53,224 bases of DNA from Hyphomicrobiaceae bacterium (lineage in GTDB: Bacteria > Pseudomonadota > Alphaproteobacteria > Rhizobiales > Hyphomicrobiaceae), in contig JAKFWF010000034.1 in assembly GCA_021730785.1 (NCBI GenBank), forward strand, positions 1 to 53,224, written 5' to 3'. Below are positions 1 to 9,422 of this stretch, piece by piece; positions within the stretch are counted from its first letter, which is position 1, and each line of letters opens with the position of its first letter. The translations under genes were made by a program, and so were the position numbers. The notes under the pieces were generated by a model, which saw nothing but the letters and a program-made list of their open reading frames with translations, was not told the DNA's origin and made no database searches.

Positions 1-128
1 ACTCCCTACTCCCTACTCCCTACTCCCTACTCCCTACTCCCTACTCCCTACTCCCTACTCCCTACTCCCTACTCCCTACTCCCTACTCCCTACTCCCTAC
101 TCCCTACTCCTTACTCCCTACTCCTTAC
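1..128. repeat. Tandem 7-bp repeat array (ACTCCCT)n
   Basis: About 18 head-to-tail copies of ACTCCCT fill the first 128 bases. Most copies are perfect; the last few carry an ACTCCTT variant. The array is probably cut by the window edge, so its full length is unknown. Its right end contains the stop codon of the hydantoinase-B gene (TTA at 125-127, read as TAA on the minus strand), so it starts exactly where that coding region ends. The unit is short and has no unique spacers, so this is a minisatellite and not a CRISPR. Copy number is probably unstable, and assembly length here should be treated with caution. Confidence 0.95.
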
Positions 129-1750
129 TTCCCCACCAACCCATCCTCCACATCCCGTGCAACCGCCGCCGGAGCGCGCTCGCTCACGGGGCCCATGCCG
201 CCGCCGCCGGACGTCTCGATGACGAGGCGTTCACCTGGCGCAATCGTCTGTGTGCCCTTGCCCTTGAGCACCGCCCCAGACTTCAAACCGACGCGACCGG
301 GTGCACCGTTGCTGCCACCATCGCGCCCGCGCGGTGGATGATCGATGCGGTCGAAGGCTGCGAGCAGTTCGAACGGCTGGCCAATCCCGCTCTCGATCTC
401 GATGGTTTGGCCAAGGCCACCGCGCGTGCGACCCGCGCCGCCAGAACCAGGGCGAAACTCCTTGCGCCAGAAGATCAACGGCATGATCTGCTCGGCGATC
501 TCGACCGGGGTGCCCTTGACGCCGGATGGATAGGCTGTGGTCGACAGGCCGTCGCCGCGCGGCCGCGCTCCCGTCCCGCCGTTCGACGTAAAGGTCGTCG
601 CAAACCCGTAGTTGCCGCTGTCGTCGTCGGCAAGGCGGCCGCGCAGGGTGATGTTCCACAGGCACGATGTGCCCTCGGCCGGCACGCGATCGGGGATTGC
701 CTGGCGCAGGCAGCCGAACACCACGTCGGGCAACATCTGCCCCGTGATATGGCGGGCGAGGACGGCGGCTGGCTTTTGCGCGTTCAGGATCGTACCAACG
801 GGCGCGGTGACACGATAGGCCGACAGCGAGCCGGCGTTGTTGGGCACGCGGGGCGCGACCACGCAGGCAAGCCCGAACACGGTGTAGGCCGTCGTATAGG
901 CGAGCGGCACGTTGATGCCGCGCCGGGCGGCCGCACTCGTGCCGGTGTAGTCGACGGTGATGGCCTCGCCGCTGACCGTCACCTTGGCCGCGAGTACGAC
1001 CGGAGCCTCGTAGCCGTCGATGGTCATGGTGTTCGACCAGGCGCCCTTCGGCAGTTTGGCGATTTCAGCGAGCACGGCGGCACGGGACCGATCGCAAATG
1101 TGATCGGCCAATCTATCGAGATCGTCGATGCCGCTCTCGTCCATCATGCGCCTGAGCCGTTCAGCGCCGACCTCGTTGCAGTTGGCCAGCGAATAGACAT
1201 CGCCGATGGTGTCGACCGGCGTGCGGGTGTTGGCGCGGATCATCGCCAGCAGCGTTTCGTTGGCGCGGCCCTCATCGAACAGCTTGAGGAAGGGGATGTA
1301 GAGCCCCTCCATGAACACGTCGGTCGCGTCGGGACCAAAGCCGATGCCGCCGATATCCATCAGATGCGACGTGCACGAAAACAGGGCGATCAACCGCCCG
1401 CGGCGGAACACCGGCGTCGTCACTACGAAGTCGTTCAAATGCCCCGTGCCCATCCACGGATCATTGGTGATGTAGACGTCGCCCGGCTTCATCGTCTCGG
1501 CCGGAAAGTGGCGCAAAAAGTGCTCGACCGACAGCGCCATCGAATTGACGTGGCCGGGCGTACCGGTGACGGCCTGGGCAAGCATGCGGCCCTTCGCATC
1601 GAAGATGCCGGCCGACAGATCGCCAGCCTCGCGCACGATCGAGGAAAAGGCCGTGCGCAGCAGCACCTGCGCCTGTTCCTCGACCACGGCGATAAGGCGA
1701 TCCCACATGATCTGCAGGTCGATGGCGGTGAGGTCGCGCATGTGGAGCAT
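125..1750 (-). CDS. hyuB: Hydantoinase B / oxoprolinase family protein
   Basis: The 541-residue product matches the length and motif order of HyuB, the B subunit of ATP-dependent N-methylhydantoinase, 5-oxoprolinase and acetone-carboxylase-like enzymes. Visible family blocks are [12 protein letters not shown] near residue 40, the [14 protein letters not shown] block near 95, the SHLMDIGG block near 128 and GGGGMGP at the C-terminus. The family acts on cyclic amide substrates with an A subunit that binds ATP. No A-subunit gene is seen here; it may lie beyond the left edge. The gene sits 130 bp downstream of a peptide-type solute-binding protein on the same strand, which suggests uptake and hydrolysis of a related compound. 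The exact substrate cannot be read from sequence. The start could be the first ATG or the internal ATG three codons later. Confidence 0.9.
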   Translation of the reverse strand: MLHMRDLTAIDLQIMWDRLIAVVEEQAQVLLRTAFSSIVREAGDLSAGIFDAKGRMLAQAVTGTPGHVNSMALSVEHFLRHFPAETMKPGDVYITNDPWMGTGHLNDFVVTTPVFRRGRLIALFSCTSHLMDIGGIGFGPDATDVFMEGLYIPFLKLFDEGRANETLLAMIRANTRTPVDTIGDVYSLANCNEVGAERLRRMMDESGIDDLDRLADHICDRSRAAVLAEIAKLPKGAWSNTMTIDGYEAPVVLAAKVTVSGEAITVDYTGTSAAARRGINVPLAYTTAYTVFGLACVVAPRVPNNAGSLSAYRVTAPVGTILNAQKPAAVLARHITGQMLPDVVFGCLRQAIPDRVPAEGTSCLWNITLRGRLADDDSGNYGFATTFTSNGGTGARPRGDGLSTTAYPSGVKGTPVEIAEQIMPLIFWRKEFRPGSGGAGRTRGGLGQTIEIESGIGQPFELLAAFDRIDHPPRGRDGGSNGAPGRVGLKSGAVLKGKGTQTIAPGERLVIETSGGGGMGPVSERAPAAVARDVEDGLVGK

Positions 1751-1882
1751 CCCGATGCAGGGGGCCTGATCTCAAGACACAGGCTGGGCCGGCGCGCCGC
1801 AGAAAATCGCAAATCCCCGAGTGCCAACAGGCAATGGCCGCACAAGCGGCATCGCCTGTCGGAGCGGCAACACCAGCACCCG

Positions 1883-3403
1883 CTACTTCCACTTCATTTC
1901 CCAGAAGCGGGGCAGTTCGTCGGCGTAGGCCTTGAACTCGAGGTTCCGGGCAGACGCGTAGTACGTGGTGAGAGCGTACAACGGCACAGTGTACGCGCGC
2001 TCGGCGATTAGGCCCAATGCCTGCTTGTAGGTCGCCTTGCGGGCGGCCGCATCGACAGTGGTGTCACCCTTGTCCAGCAGCGCGATGATTTCGGCATCCT
2101 TCGTCACGTCGTCGTCGATGCCCTTGAAGTATACCGACACCGATGCCGACACGTCGTTGATGCTGAACGAGCCCCAGGTCTGATGCACGAGGGCTGCCTT
2201 GTTGGCGCGGTTCTGCTCGCGCATGGCCGCATACTGCATGAACTTCAAGTTGGCCTTAATGCCGGCCGCGCGCAGATAATTGACCATGGCCTCGGTCTGG
2301 TTGCGCTCGCGGTAGGCGAACAGATCGAGCTCGGGGTCCTTGACGCCGGCTTCCGCCAGCAGGGCCTTGGCCTTCGCCGGATCATAGGCGTAGCGCTTGG
2401 CGCCCTCGTCGGTGCAGCCGAACTGCGAGGGGAAGCAGATCGTAGAGATCGGGATCACGCCCTCGCCGACCAACTGCTTCGCCATCGTGTCGCGGTCGAT
2501 CGCGTGGTTGATCGCCTGCCGGACCTTGATGTCGCGCAGCACCGCGGCCGGTGTATCAGGCGTGGTGTTCATCTGCAGGAACACGATGCGCATGGTCGCC
2601 CCCGACGTAACGGCGAGGTCAGGCACGGCCTTCAGTTGGTCGGCCTGTTCGACGGCGACGTTCATGATCAGATCAAGGCCGCCCGACAGCATCTCGGCGA
2701 TCTGCGTCTGGCGGTCCGGGATCATGCGGACTTCGATTTTCTCTATCGTAGCTTTCGGTTTCGGCGAACCGGCCCAGTAGTCGGCATTGCGCTCAAGCTT
2801 GATAGTTTTGCCGATGATGTTCTCGGTGATCTTGTAGGGCCCCGAACCGACCGGCTTCTCGTTCATGCCCTTGGGGCCGACCTTGGCATAGTACTCGTGG
2901 CTGTGGATCGCGACCGGCCCGGCCAGATACTCGATCGCGGCCGGGAACGGGCGCTTTGTTTTGATCCGTACCTTGAAGGTGTCGATCTTCTCGGCCTTCT
3001 CGATCCAGTTGACGTTCTGCTGGGCGGTGACCTTGTTGGCCGCATCGCCGACGAAGTTCAGCGTGTAGACCACGTCGTCGGCGGTGAAGGGCGCGCCGTT
3101 GTGGAACTTCACGCCTTCGCGCAGTTCAAGCTCAAGCGTCTTTTCGTCGATCCATTTCCACGACGTGGCCAGCTGCGGCTTGTATTCGTTGGTCGTTGGA
3201 TCGCGGTAGATCAGCGTGTCCCACACCGTCTGGCTGATGATGACGCCGAGGCGGACGTTGTTGAAGTAGGGATCGACGTTGTCGAGCACCTGATCATAGG
3301 CAAAGCGCAGCGAGTTGTCCTTCTTGGCAGCCTCGGCGGCGCCACCAACAGCAACCAGCGCGGCCACCAATGCTGCAATGCGAGACACGGTACGCTTGGA
3401 CAT
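1883..3403 (-). CDS. ABC transporter solute-binding protein, family 5 (DppA/OppA type)
   Basis: This is a 506-residue periplasmic binding protein of the peptide/nickel/opine class. An Ala-rich signal peptide is visible in the first 25 residues after MSKRTVSR. The mature part has the family-5 hallmarks: a conserved block around LATSWKWIDEKTLELELREGV, then HNGAPFTADDVVYTLN, and a C-terminal EMKWK ending. The ATG at 3403 is preferred over an in-frame start 14 codons upstream because it has a G-rich Shine-Dalgarno run (AGGGGG) about 8 nt before it and is followed at once by the signal peptide. No cognate permease or ATPase gene is visible. The hydantoinase-B gene lies downstream on the same strand, so the ligand may be a cyclic amide or peptide-like compound; this is inference. 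Confidence 0.9.
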   Translation of the reverse strand: MSKRTVSRIAALVAALVAVGGAAEAAKKDNSLRFAYDQVLDNVDPYFNNVRLGVIISQTVWDTLIYRDPTTNEYKPQLATSWKWIDEKTLELELREGVKFHNGAPFTADDVVYTLNFVGDAANKVTAQQNVNWIEKAEKIDTFKVRIKTKRPFPAAIEYLAGPVAIHSHEYYAKVGPKGMNEKPVGSGPYKITENIIGKTIKLERNADYWAGSPKPKATIEKIEVRMIPDRQTQIAEMLSGGLDLIMNVAVEQADQLKAVPDLAVTSGATMRIVFLQMNTTPDTPAAVLRDIKVRQAINHAIDRDTMAKQLVGEGVIPISTICFPSQFGCTDEGAKRYAYDPAKAKALLAEAGVKDPELDLFAYRERNQTEAMVNYLRAAGIKANLKFMQYAAMREQNRANKAALVHQTWGSFSINDVSASVSVYFKGIDDDVTKDAEIIALLDKGDTTVDAAARKATYKQALGLIAERAYTVPLYALTTYYASARNLEFKAYADELPRFWEMKWK

Positions 3404-3484
3404 AAGGCAATCCCCCTGCGACAGTTGTGGTTTTGGTCTGGCCAATCCAGCACCACCGACGTGGTTGTCGTCAATGGCGTTGTC

Positions 3485-3814
3485 TCACGTGGGAGGCGGC
3501 TGATCGACGTAATTGAAGCCGGTGCCGACGGCGACGACCTCGAGCGCGCCGGTGACGATGTAGGGGTGCGACACGCGGATCGCGAGCACGCCGTCGTAGC
3601 CGGCCGCCTGCGCCTTGTCGGCCAGCTGCGCGAAGCAGCGCTCGATCGTCTTGTCGAGGATGAATTCGTAGCGGGTCATGTTGCCGCCGATGTAGTTGGT
3701 AATCGTCTCACGCACGTCGCGCACGATGTTCGCGCCAGCCACTGCCGACGCAAACACCACCCTGCCATGGCGCACCGGGGTCGCGCCGATGGTCTCCGTC
3801 GTCACCAGCAGCAT
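3485..3814 (-). CDS. YbjQ/UPF0145 family protein
   Basis: The 109-residue product resembles the YbjQ family, annotated as a heavy-metal-binding domain: it opens with LLVTTETIG, has an ARDVRETI-like block (RDVRETITNYIGG) and ends with DGVLAIRVSH plus a VVAVGTG strand. The family forms small oligomeric cytoplasmic proteins of unclear role. The ATG at 3814 overlaps the stop codon of the upstream gene by one base (TGATG), so the two are probably translationally coupled. A longer in-frame reading upstream is only a shadow of that neighbour. The link to the membrane protein and the FecR-domain protein is by gene order only. Confidence 0.85.
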   Translation of the reverse strand: MLLVTTETIGATPVRHGRVVFASAVAGANIVRDVRETITNYIGGNMTRYEFILDKTIERCFAQLADKAQAAGYDGVLAIRVSHPYIVTGALEVVAVGTGFNYVDQPPPT

Positions 3815-5670
3815 CAGCGTTCCCCAGGACCAGCGATCGCCGGGCGGCGCTGCGGGCGCCGGCCGCCGAACACGATGCGGCGCAGCAACAGCAGCAGGAT
3901 CACCAGACCGAGAAACATTACGCCAACCGCCTCCGGGTGCTTCTCCCACAGCAGCAACGGGTTGACCTGCCCCCGGAACGCCAGCTCGAAGTCCGCACCC
4001 ACGCTCGCTGGTTCGACGCTGGACGAGGCCCGCAGCATCATGTTGACCGCCGCCGACTGGTCGCGTGACGTGACGATCGCGTTGCGCACGCGCTCGGGGC
4101 CGAGCACCAGCATCTTCGTCGGCGTCATGGCAACCGCACGCAACACGCGCTGGCCTGCGGATTTCTCCAGCCCCGTCATGTAGCCGGCAAGCGTTTCGAG
4201 ATCGCGCTCGGCGAGGTTGCGGGCAAGATTGCGCACTTCGGTATCGTCGAGATCGAACAGCACATCGCGTGCGGCCCGAGAAATGCCGCCGACCCGCGTG
4301 ATCGCCAGCCGGTCGCCAAGGCCAAGGACACGGCTCAAGCCGGTTTTGCTGAAGGCGTCCGGCGAGCCGCGCTTGTGCAGCTCGAACTCGACGACCTTGG
4401 GCAGGGCGCTGCCGGCCAGTCCCGACCACTTCAGCGCAGTTTCGAGCGAGCGGGTCTCGCGCATGATGTCGAGGGCGGCGGGAGGCAGAATGCTGACGCC
4501 CTGCTGCAGCGTGCCGTCGCCGAGCCGTTTCAGTACGCCGGCATCGCCTTCGCTGGCGACGACGAGTGCCACGACTTCGTCGAGCCGGCCCAGGTTCTCA
4601 GGTTTCTGCACGTCGAGGAAAGTGCGGAACGCTTCGCTGCGGTCGGCGAGATCCAGCACCTTGGTGTGGGCGCGGCGGAACTCCTGCCAGATCTCGACCA
4701 CCCGTTCGGCGGTCTTGGCTGAAATTTCCTTTGCGTGCTCGCCGATCTGCTCCTGGATGGTCTTGGCCAGCTCGAAGCGCACCTTTTCCTTGGTTTCGGC
4801 CGACTTCATTTCGGTGGCGATGATCGGCAGCACGCCGTAGCGGAACTCCCAGATGTCCTTGGCGATCAGCACCACGCCGACGCCTCCGGCGACCACTGCC
4901 ACCAGCCGGCCGACGAGGGCGCCGACGATGCGCTGGCCGATGCGTTGCGCCATATTCTGCAGCTGGCGCCGCACCAGCAGGATGACGGCACCAGCGATGC
5001 CATCGCGGCCCCCGGCAATGACCGCGCCGGTCGAAACGACGGCGCTGCCCTTGCCCGGCTCGATCGCAAATTCACGCCCCGCATCGCCAGCGACGACACC
5101 GGCAACGGTGCGGCCATAGCGGGGGCCGAGGAACGCCTTCATGCACTGCAGCGCCGGCTCGCCCGCGTCGACCGTGCCCAGTTCGATCGCCTTGCCGATC
5201 TCGAGCCCGATGCCACCAGCCAGCTGCTCCAATGCCTTCTTGACGTCATCCGACTTGTAGACGCGCTCGGCGACGGCGGTTGCGAGTTCGGCTGCCTTCT
5301 CCTTGTAGGCGAGCGACGACAGCAAGCTCGCCCAACTGGTCTCGCCCCTGACCTCGTCCATGGCCTTGTCGACGCTTTTGTCGATCACCTCGTCCAGGCG
5401 CTCCCGGCGCCACTCGTTGGCGACGACGGCCTTGTAATCGACGGTGGCGAGCCCGCGCGCGAGCGACTTCGCCGTGAGCGTTTCGATGGCGGACTTGAAG
5501 GCTGTCTCATCGCGCGCCTGGCATGCTTCGTAGTCGGCGCGCGTGATCGCGGTCTCGGCCGCGACTGGCGTTGCGGCGAACGCTGGCGCCATGGTGGCCG
5601 ATGCCAGGGCGATACTCGTCAGTGCCGCGATGCTCGCGCGCGCGCTCCGTTCGATGCTGTGGTTACGCAC
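3814..5670 (-). CDS. Uncharacterised exported protein with two predicted TM segments
   Basis: I do not recognise this 618-residue protein. From the GTG at 5670 it begins with a basic stretch and an Ala-rich signal peptide ending near residue 33 (PAFAATPVAA). A helical charged region follows (45-200), then a hydrophobic segment at about 248-272 with Gly repeats (VVAGGVGVVLIA), a long helical charged region, and a C-terminal TM at about 576-597 followed by a very basic tail (RRPQRRP). GTG 5670 is chosen because GGAAGAGGAAGG lies 6 nt upstream; the alternative GTG at 5676 is too close. Its stop overlaps the start of the YbjQ-like gene, and a FecR-domain gene lies 150 bp upstream on the same strand. 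It may be an envelope-spanning partner of the FecR protein; that is inference. Confidence 0.7.
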   Translation of the reverse strand: MRNHSIERSARASIAALTSIALASATMAPAFAATPVAAETAITRADYEACQARDETAFKSAIETLTAKSLARGLATVDYKAVVANEWRRERLDEVIDKSVDKAMDEVRGETSWASLLSSLAYKEKAAELATAVAERVYKSDDVKKALEQLAGGIGLEIGKAIELGTVDAGEPALQCMKAFLGPRYGRTVAGVVAGDAGREFAIEPGKGSAVVSTGAVIAGGRDGIAGAVILLVRRQLQNMAQRIGQRIVGALVGRLVAVVAGGVGVVLIAKDIWEFRYGVLPIIATEMKSAETKEKVRFELAKTIQEQIGEHAKEISAKTAERVVEIWQEFRRAHTKVLDLADRSEAFRTFLDVQKPENLGRLDEVVALVVASEGDAGVLKRLGDGTLQQGVSILPPAALDIMRETRSLETALKWSGLAGSALPKVVEFELHKRGSPDAFSKTGLSRVLGLGDRLAITRVGGISRAARDVLFDLDDTEVRNLARNLAERDLETLAGYMTGLEKSAGQRVLRAVAMTPTKMLVLGPERVRNAIVTSRDQSAAVNMMLRASSSVEPASVGADFELAFRGQVNPLLLWEKHPEAVGVMFLGLVILLLLLRRIVFGGRRPQRRPAIAGPGER

Positions 5671-5820
5671 ACCCACACCCTTCCTCTTCCGGCTGGCGAT
5701 CCGGCTGGCCCGACGACCCGCCCGATACCCGGCGCCCCTCTGCTCAGGCTGGCTATTACTACGCCATTGCTTGCAAAGAAACTGGGGCGGGCCTTGGGCA
5801 GAGGTCATCCTCGCGGCCGC

Positions 5821-6483
5821 CTACTTCGGGAATTCTACCATCGTGAGCGCCTTGCGCATCTGGTCGGGACTGAAGCCGCGAGCAAATTCCGGCGGGCTCG
5901 CCCGGCTGCGCACGATGGTGCCGGCGTGACGCCGGTCGACCATCACCGAGCCTGCATCGTTGCGCACCTCGATCGCACCCGCCAGGACGATGATGCCGGT
6001 ACCGCTGTCGACGGGCCCGCTCCACACATCGGTGCCGCGCACGGTGATGACGGCGACCGGCGTGCGCAGCTCGATGCGCTTGTCGGGCGCCTTCAGGGGC
6101 CGTGCGGCCGTCAGGCGCGCCGCGCCGCTTTCGAGATCGAGCAACAGAACGCCACTCGCACGGCCTTGCTCTGGCCGCCAATCTTCGATCGTGACCGCGC
6201 CGCGTTCGCCGAGCACGAGCCGGCTGCCGTCGCGGAAGGTGACGGCGACGCGCGCGCCAACAGCCGTCGTCAACCGGTCGTGCCGGGCGATCGTGCGCCC
6301 GACAGTGAGCGTTTCCGCGACCCCATCGCGTTCGAGGGCCACCTCGCCTTGCAGCTGTTCGACGATTCCGATGTCCGGCCGCGCGGTGGCAAGGCCGGGA
6401 AGGGGCACCAACGCCCATGGAGCTGCGAGCAGGATCAGCGATCCGTCGCGCAGCGTCTGGCGGCTGAAATTCAATGCAAACAT
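5821..6483 (-). CDS. FecR-domain periplasmic protein
   Basis: This 220-residue protein has a signal peptide (LILLAAPWALVPLPGLATA, residues about 17-35) and a FecR domain: GRTIARHDRLTTAVGARVAVTF, DGSRLVLGERG and then TPVAVITVRGTDVW. In the family this domain occurs in anti-sigma regulators of the FecR type but also in many stand-alone periplasmic proteins. No ECF sigma factor or TonB receptor is adjacent and no N-terminal cytoplasmic anti-sigma region is visible, so the stand-alone form is more likely. The ATG at 6483 is chosen because the signal peptide follows directly and GGGAG precedes it. The frame stays open upstream through the tRNA-Leu gene, but that part is not coding. Confidence 0.85.
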   Translation of the reverse strand: MFALNFSRQTLRDGSLILLAAPWALVPLPGLATARPDIGIVEQLQGEVALERDGVAETLTVGRTIARHDRLTTAVGARVAVTFRDGSRLVLGERGAVTIEDWRPEQGRASGVLLLDLESGAARLTAARPLKAPDKRIELRTPVAVITVRGTDVWSGPVDSGTGIIVLAGAIEVRNDAGSVMVDRRHAGTIVRSRASPPEFARGFSPDQMRKALTMVEFPK

Positions 6484-6560
6484 TGGCAAGGGCTCCCGTG
6501 GAGCGACCCGCCTGGGCAAGGCCAGGGCGAATCGGGTTGCGAGAACGCCACACTTGGCCA

Positions 6561-6589
6561 TTGATCTCAGCCAACTTGGCCGGATATAT
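6561..6589 (+). promoter_or_regulatory. Candidate sigma-70-type promoter for tRNA-Leu
   Basis: TTGATC (6561-6566) and ATATAT (6584-6589) are separated by 17 bp. The predicted transcription start would give a leader of about 60 nt before the tRNA, a normal length for RNase P processing. The match is moderate and no transcript data exist here. Confidence 0.35.
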
Positions 6590-6655
6590 GTCGGCCGAGA
6601 ACCTTTCTGCGAAAGACGGTTCAAAGACGGCTGCCGGCCGGGATGGGCGGCATAC

Positions 6656-6740
<85 letters not shown>

Positions 6741-6842
6741 TTTGGTTTTTCGCAGACAGACCAACTTAGCACATGTTGTGCGGCGGCACGTTTGCCGGGC
6801 ACTGCATGCGAATGAGCAGCCAGAAAGCACAGGTCGAACGTC

Positions 6843-8192
6843 ATGCAGGTCGATGTCACGAGTTCAGAAGGATTGATGCGCCAGCTCAAGGTGGTGGTAC
6901 CGGCCGCCGACCTTGGCCAGCGCTTCATCGCGCGCGTCGATGCGGTCAAGGACCAGGTGCAGATCAAGGGCTTCCGCAAGGGCAAGGTGCCGGTCAGCCA
7001 CATCAAGAAGGTCTACGGCCGTTCGCTGATGGTCGAGGTGCTGCAAGCCGCCGTCGAGGAGACGAGCCGCAAGGCGGTGACCGACCGCAATGAGCGGCCG
7101 GTGCTGCAGCCCAAGATCGATCTGCCGGCCGATGCGGCCGAAATCGAAAAGGTCATCGAAGGCAAGGCCGACCTCGCCTACGGCATGACGTTCGAGGTGC
7201 TGCCGACCTTTGCGCTCGTCGATTTCTCGACGCTGAAGCTCGAGCGTATGGTTGCCGACGTCGAAGAGGAGGCGATGGAGAAGGCCCTGTCTGCGCTCAC
7301 CGATCGCAGCATCACCTACGAATGGGAAGCCGAGCGCGCGGCCGTCGACGGCGACCAGATCAAGATGGACTTCGTCGGCAAAATCGACGGCGAGGCGTTC
7401 GAAGGCGGCACCGCCGACGGCGTCACGCTGGTATTCGGCCAGGGCGGCTTCATCCCGGGCTTCGAAGAGGGCCTGTTGGGCGCCAAGGCCGGCGACGAGC
7501 GCGTGGTGACCGCCACATTCCCCGCCGATTATGGGGCAGCCCACCTCGCTGGCAAGACCGCGCTGTTCGACGTCAGGGTGACCGAGGTCGCAGCACCGCG
7601 CAAGCCGGCACTCGACGACGCCTTCGCCGAGACGCTGGGCGCGGCCGACATGACCGCCTTGCGCGGCATGGTCAAGACACAGTTGCAGATGGAACATGAT
7701 CGTGTCACCAGGGCGCGCCTGAAACGCGCACTGCTCGACGCCCTTGAATCCACCCACGAGTTCGCACTGCCCCCCTCGCTCGTCGAAAGCGAGTTCGAGA
7801 GCGTGTGGACGGAAGTCACCAATACCATGAAACAGCAGGAAAAAACCTTCGAAAGCGAAGGCAAGACGGAAGAGGCGGCACGGGCCGAATACCGCAAAAT
7901 CGCCGAGCGCCGCGTGCGCCTCGGCCTGATCATTGGTGAGGTCGGCGACAAAAACAAGATCCAGGTCACGCAGGACGAGATGCGCATGGCGCTGATGCAG
8001 CAGGCGCGCCGGTTCCAGGGCCAGGAGAAGTTCGTCTACGAGTACTATGAGAAGAACCCGGATGCGGTCGCCCAGTTGCGCGCGCCCATCTTCGAGGACA
8101 AGGTGGTCGATCACATCGTCGCACTGGCCAACCCGACCGAGCGCAAAGTGACACGCGACGAGCTGTTCAAGCCGCTCGGCGACGAGGAGTGA
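6843..8192 (+). CDS. tig: Trigger factor (ribosome-associated chaperone, PPIase)
   Basis: The 449-residue product is trigger factor, which binds the ribosome near the exit tunnel and shields nascent chains. The N-terminal ribosome-binding domain contains the signature GFRKGKVP (about residues 44-51). The FKBP-like prolyl isomerase domain follows near 160-245 (GDQIKMDFVGKIDGEAFEGG and FGQGGFIPGFEEGL). The C-terminal chaperone arms are helical and basic/acidic. Length is standard for alphaproteobacteria. It is the first gene of the conserved tig-clpP-clpX-lon cluster. A purine-rich stretch (ACAGG) lies 8-10 nt before the ATG. Confidence 0.97.
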   Translation: MQVDVTSSEGLMRQLKVVVPAADLGQRFIARVDAVKDQVQIKGFRKGKVPVSHIKKVYGRSLMVEVLQAAVEETSRKAVTDRNERPVLQPKIDLPADAAEIEKVIEGKADLAYGMTFEVLPTFALVDFSTLKLERMVADVEEEAMEKALSALTDRSITYEWEAERAAVDGDQIKMDFVGKIDGEAFEGGTADGVTLVFGQGGFIPGFEEGLLGAKAGDERVVTATFPADYGAAHLAGKTALFDVRVTEVAAPRKPALDDAFAETLGAADMTALRGMVKTQLQMEHDRVTRARLKRALLDALESTHEFALPPSLVESEFESVWTEVTNTMKQQEKTFESEGKTEEAARAEYRKIAERRVRLGLIIGEVGDKNKIQVTQDEMRMALMQQARRFQGQEKFVYEYYEKNPDAVAQLRAPIFEDKVVDHIVALANPTERKVTRDELFKPLGDEE

Positions 8193-8376
8193 TCGGCGGC
8201 TGGCAGCGGTGGTTTGGATGTCTCACCACAACTTAACCGCCGTTGCCCCTTGAATTGTCGCGCGGCGCGTTGGACATAGAGCATGTCCCTTGAATCGACG
8301 CCAAGGCTGGTGATGTGCACCGTCTTTGCCGTCCCGCCTCTCGGCACCGACGCGCCGCCAACCGGAGTTTTTGTCC

Positions 8377-9024
8377 ATGCGCTATTCTTCGTCTGCACCT
8401 GACATCACTGCCGCGTTCTGGCCATCGGTCGTTGACCCTTCCGATCGCAACCGCACGGTGTATGACCTTCCCTCGCGGATGCTGCAGGAGCGCATCATCT
8501 TCGTCATGGGGCCCGTCGAAGACGCCATGGCGACGTCGATCTGCATGCAGCTGCTGTTCCTCGAATCGCTCAATCCGAAAAAAGAAATCGCCATGTACAT
8601 CAACTCGCCTGGCGGTGTGGTGACGGCCGGCATGGCGATCTACGACACGATGCAGTTCATCAAATGCCCGATCGCGACCCTGTGCATGGGACAGGCAGCC
8701 TCCATGGGCTCGCTGCTGCTGACGGCCGGCACCAAGGGCATGCGGTTTGCCCTCCCGAATGCGCGAATCATGGTGCATCAGCCCTCAGGCGGCTTCCAGG
8801 GGCAAGTTTCCGACATCGAGCGGCACGCCGAAGACATCGTCAAGATGAAGCGGCGCCTCAACGAAATCTACGTGCATCATACCGGCAAGACGTACGAGAC
8901 GATCGAGCGGACGCTCGATCGCGATCACTTCATGACGGCAGAACAGTCACGCGACTTCGGTCTGATCGACAAGGTTCTCACCAAGCGCGAAGACTTCGAA
9001 GCGCCAAGCGACAGCAAATCGTGA
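8377..9024 (+). CDS. clpP: ATP-dependent Clp protease proteolytic subunit
   Basis: The 215-residue product is the serine peptidase of the Clp system, which degrades proteins unfolded by ClpX or ClpA. The catalytic triad is readable as Ser109 (GQAASMGS), His134 (MVHQPSGG) and Asp183 (LDRDHF), with the same spacing as in E. coli ClpP. The ATG at 8377 has CGGAG 9 nt upstream and is preferred to an in-frame ATG at 8326. The first 25 residues (rich in Ser, Ala and Pro) differ from typical rhizobial ClpP and may form a short propeptide. It lies between tig and clpX, 398 bp before clpX. Confidence 0.97.
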   Translation: MRYSSSAPDITAAFWPSVVDPSDRNRTVYDLPSRMLQERIIFVMGPVEDAMATSICMQLLFLESLNPKKEIAMYINSPGGVVTAGMAIYDTMQFIKCPIATLCMGQAASMGSLLLTAGTKGMRFALPNARIMVHQPSGGFQGQVSDIERHAEDIVKMKRRLNEIYVHHTGKTYETIERTLDRDHFMTAEQSRDFGLIDKVLTKREDFEAPSDSKS

Positions 9025-9422
9025 TGGTTATGCTCGTTAGGCCGGCGAGGGAGCGCTTTTGACCTTCGGGGGTCGGGCTCGATACGCCTCGCACCCACGG
9101 CTAACATTTGCAGTTGCATCGCCCGCCAGCAAAAGCCACGCACATGGCCGATGCCTGGACCATGCGCAGCAGATCTGCTTTGGTCCAGCCTCGCGCGCGG
9201 GCAGGACCAGTTGTCACAGTAATGTCGAAATCGCAGGGGGTTGCCCACATTGCGGACTAAGGAATCGTTAAACCAATCTTGATCAGAGCGCCTCTCGCGT
9301 GCTCTGATTGGTATATTGAAGTGGCTGCCGACGCTGCGTTGTCGAGGTCGCTGAACGACGAGAGGCCGGCTGGGACGGCGGCAAGGGCCGTGACGGGTCC
9401 CGCATGAGGGTGAGAATCTGCA
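9025..9422 (+). other. clpP-clpX intergenic region with an inverted repeat
   Basis: No convincing gene is seen in this 398-bp gap. It contains an inverted repeat, TCAGAGC (9283-9289) and GCTCTGA (9301-9307), separated by 11 nt and flanked by CCAAT and ATTGG. A TATATT lies at 9312-9317. The hairpin sits about 115 nt upstream of clpX and could be an operator or part of a clpX-specific leader. There is no T-run after it, so a rho-independent terminator is unlikely. Confidence 0.5.

Noticed and set aside
1-128. CRISPR-like array at the left edge
   Set aside because: The unit is 7 bp and has no spacers, so it is a simple tandem repeat.
9270-9320. Sigma-32-type promoter before clpX
   Set aside because: CTTGAT and TATATT are present but about 28 bp apart, too far for a promoter.
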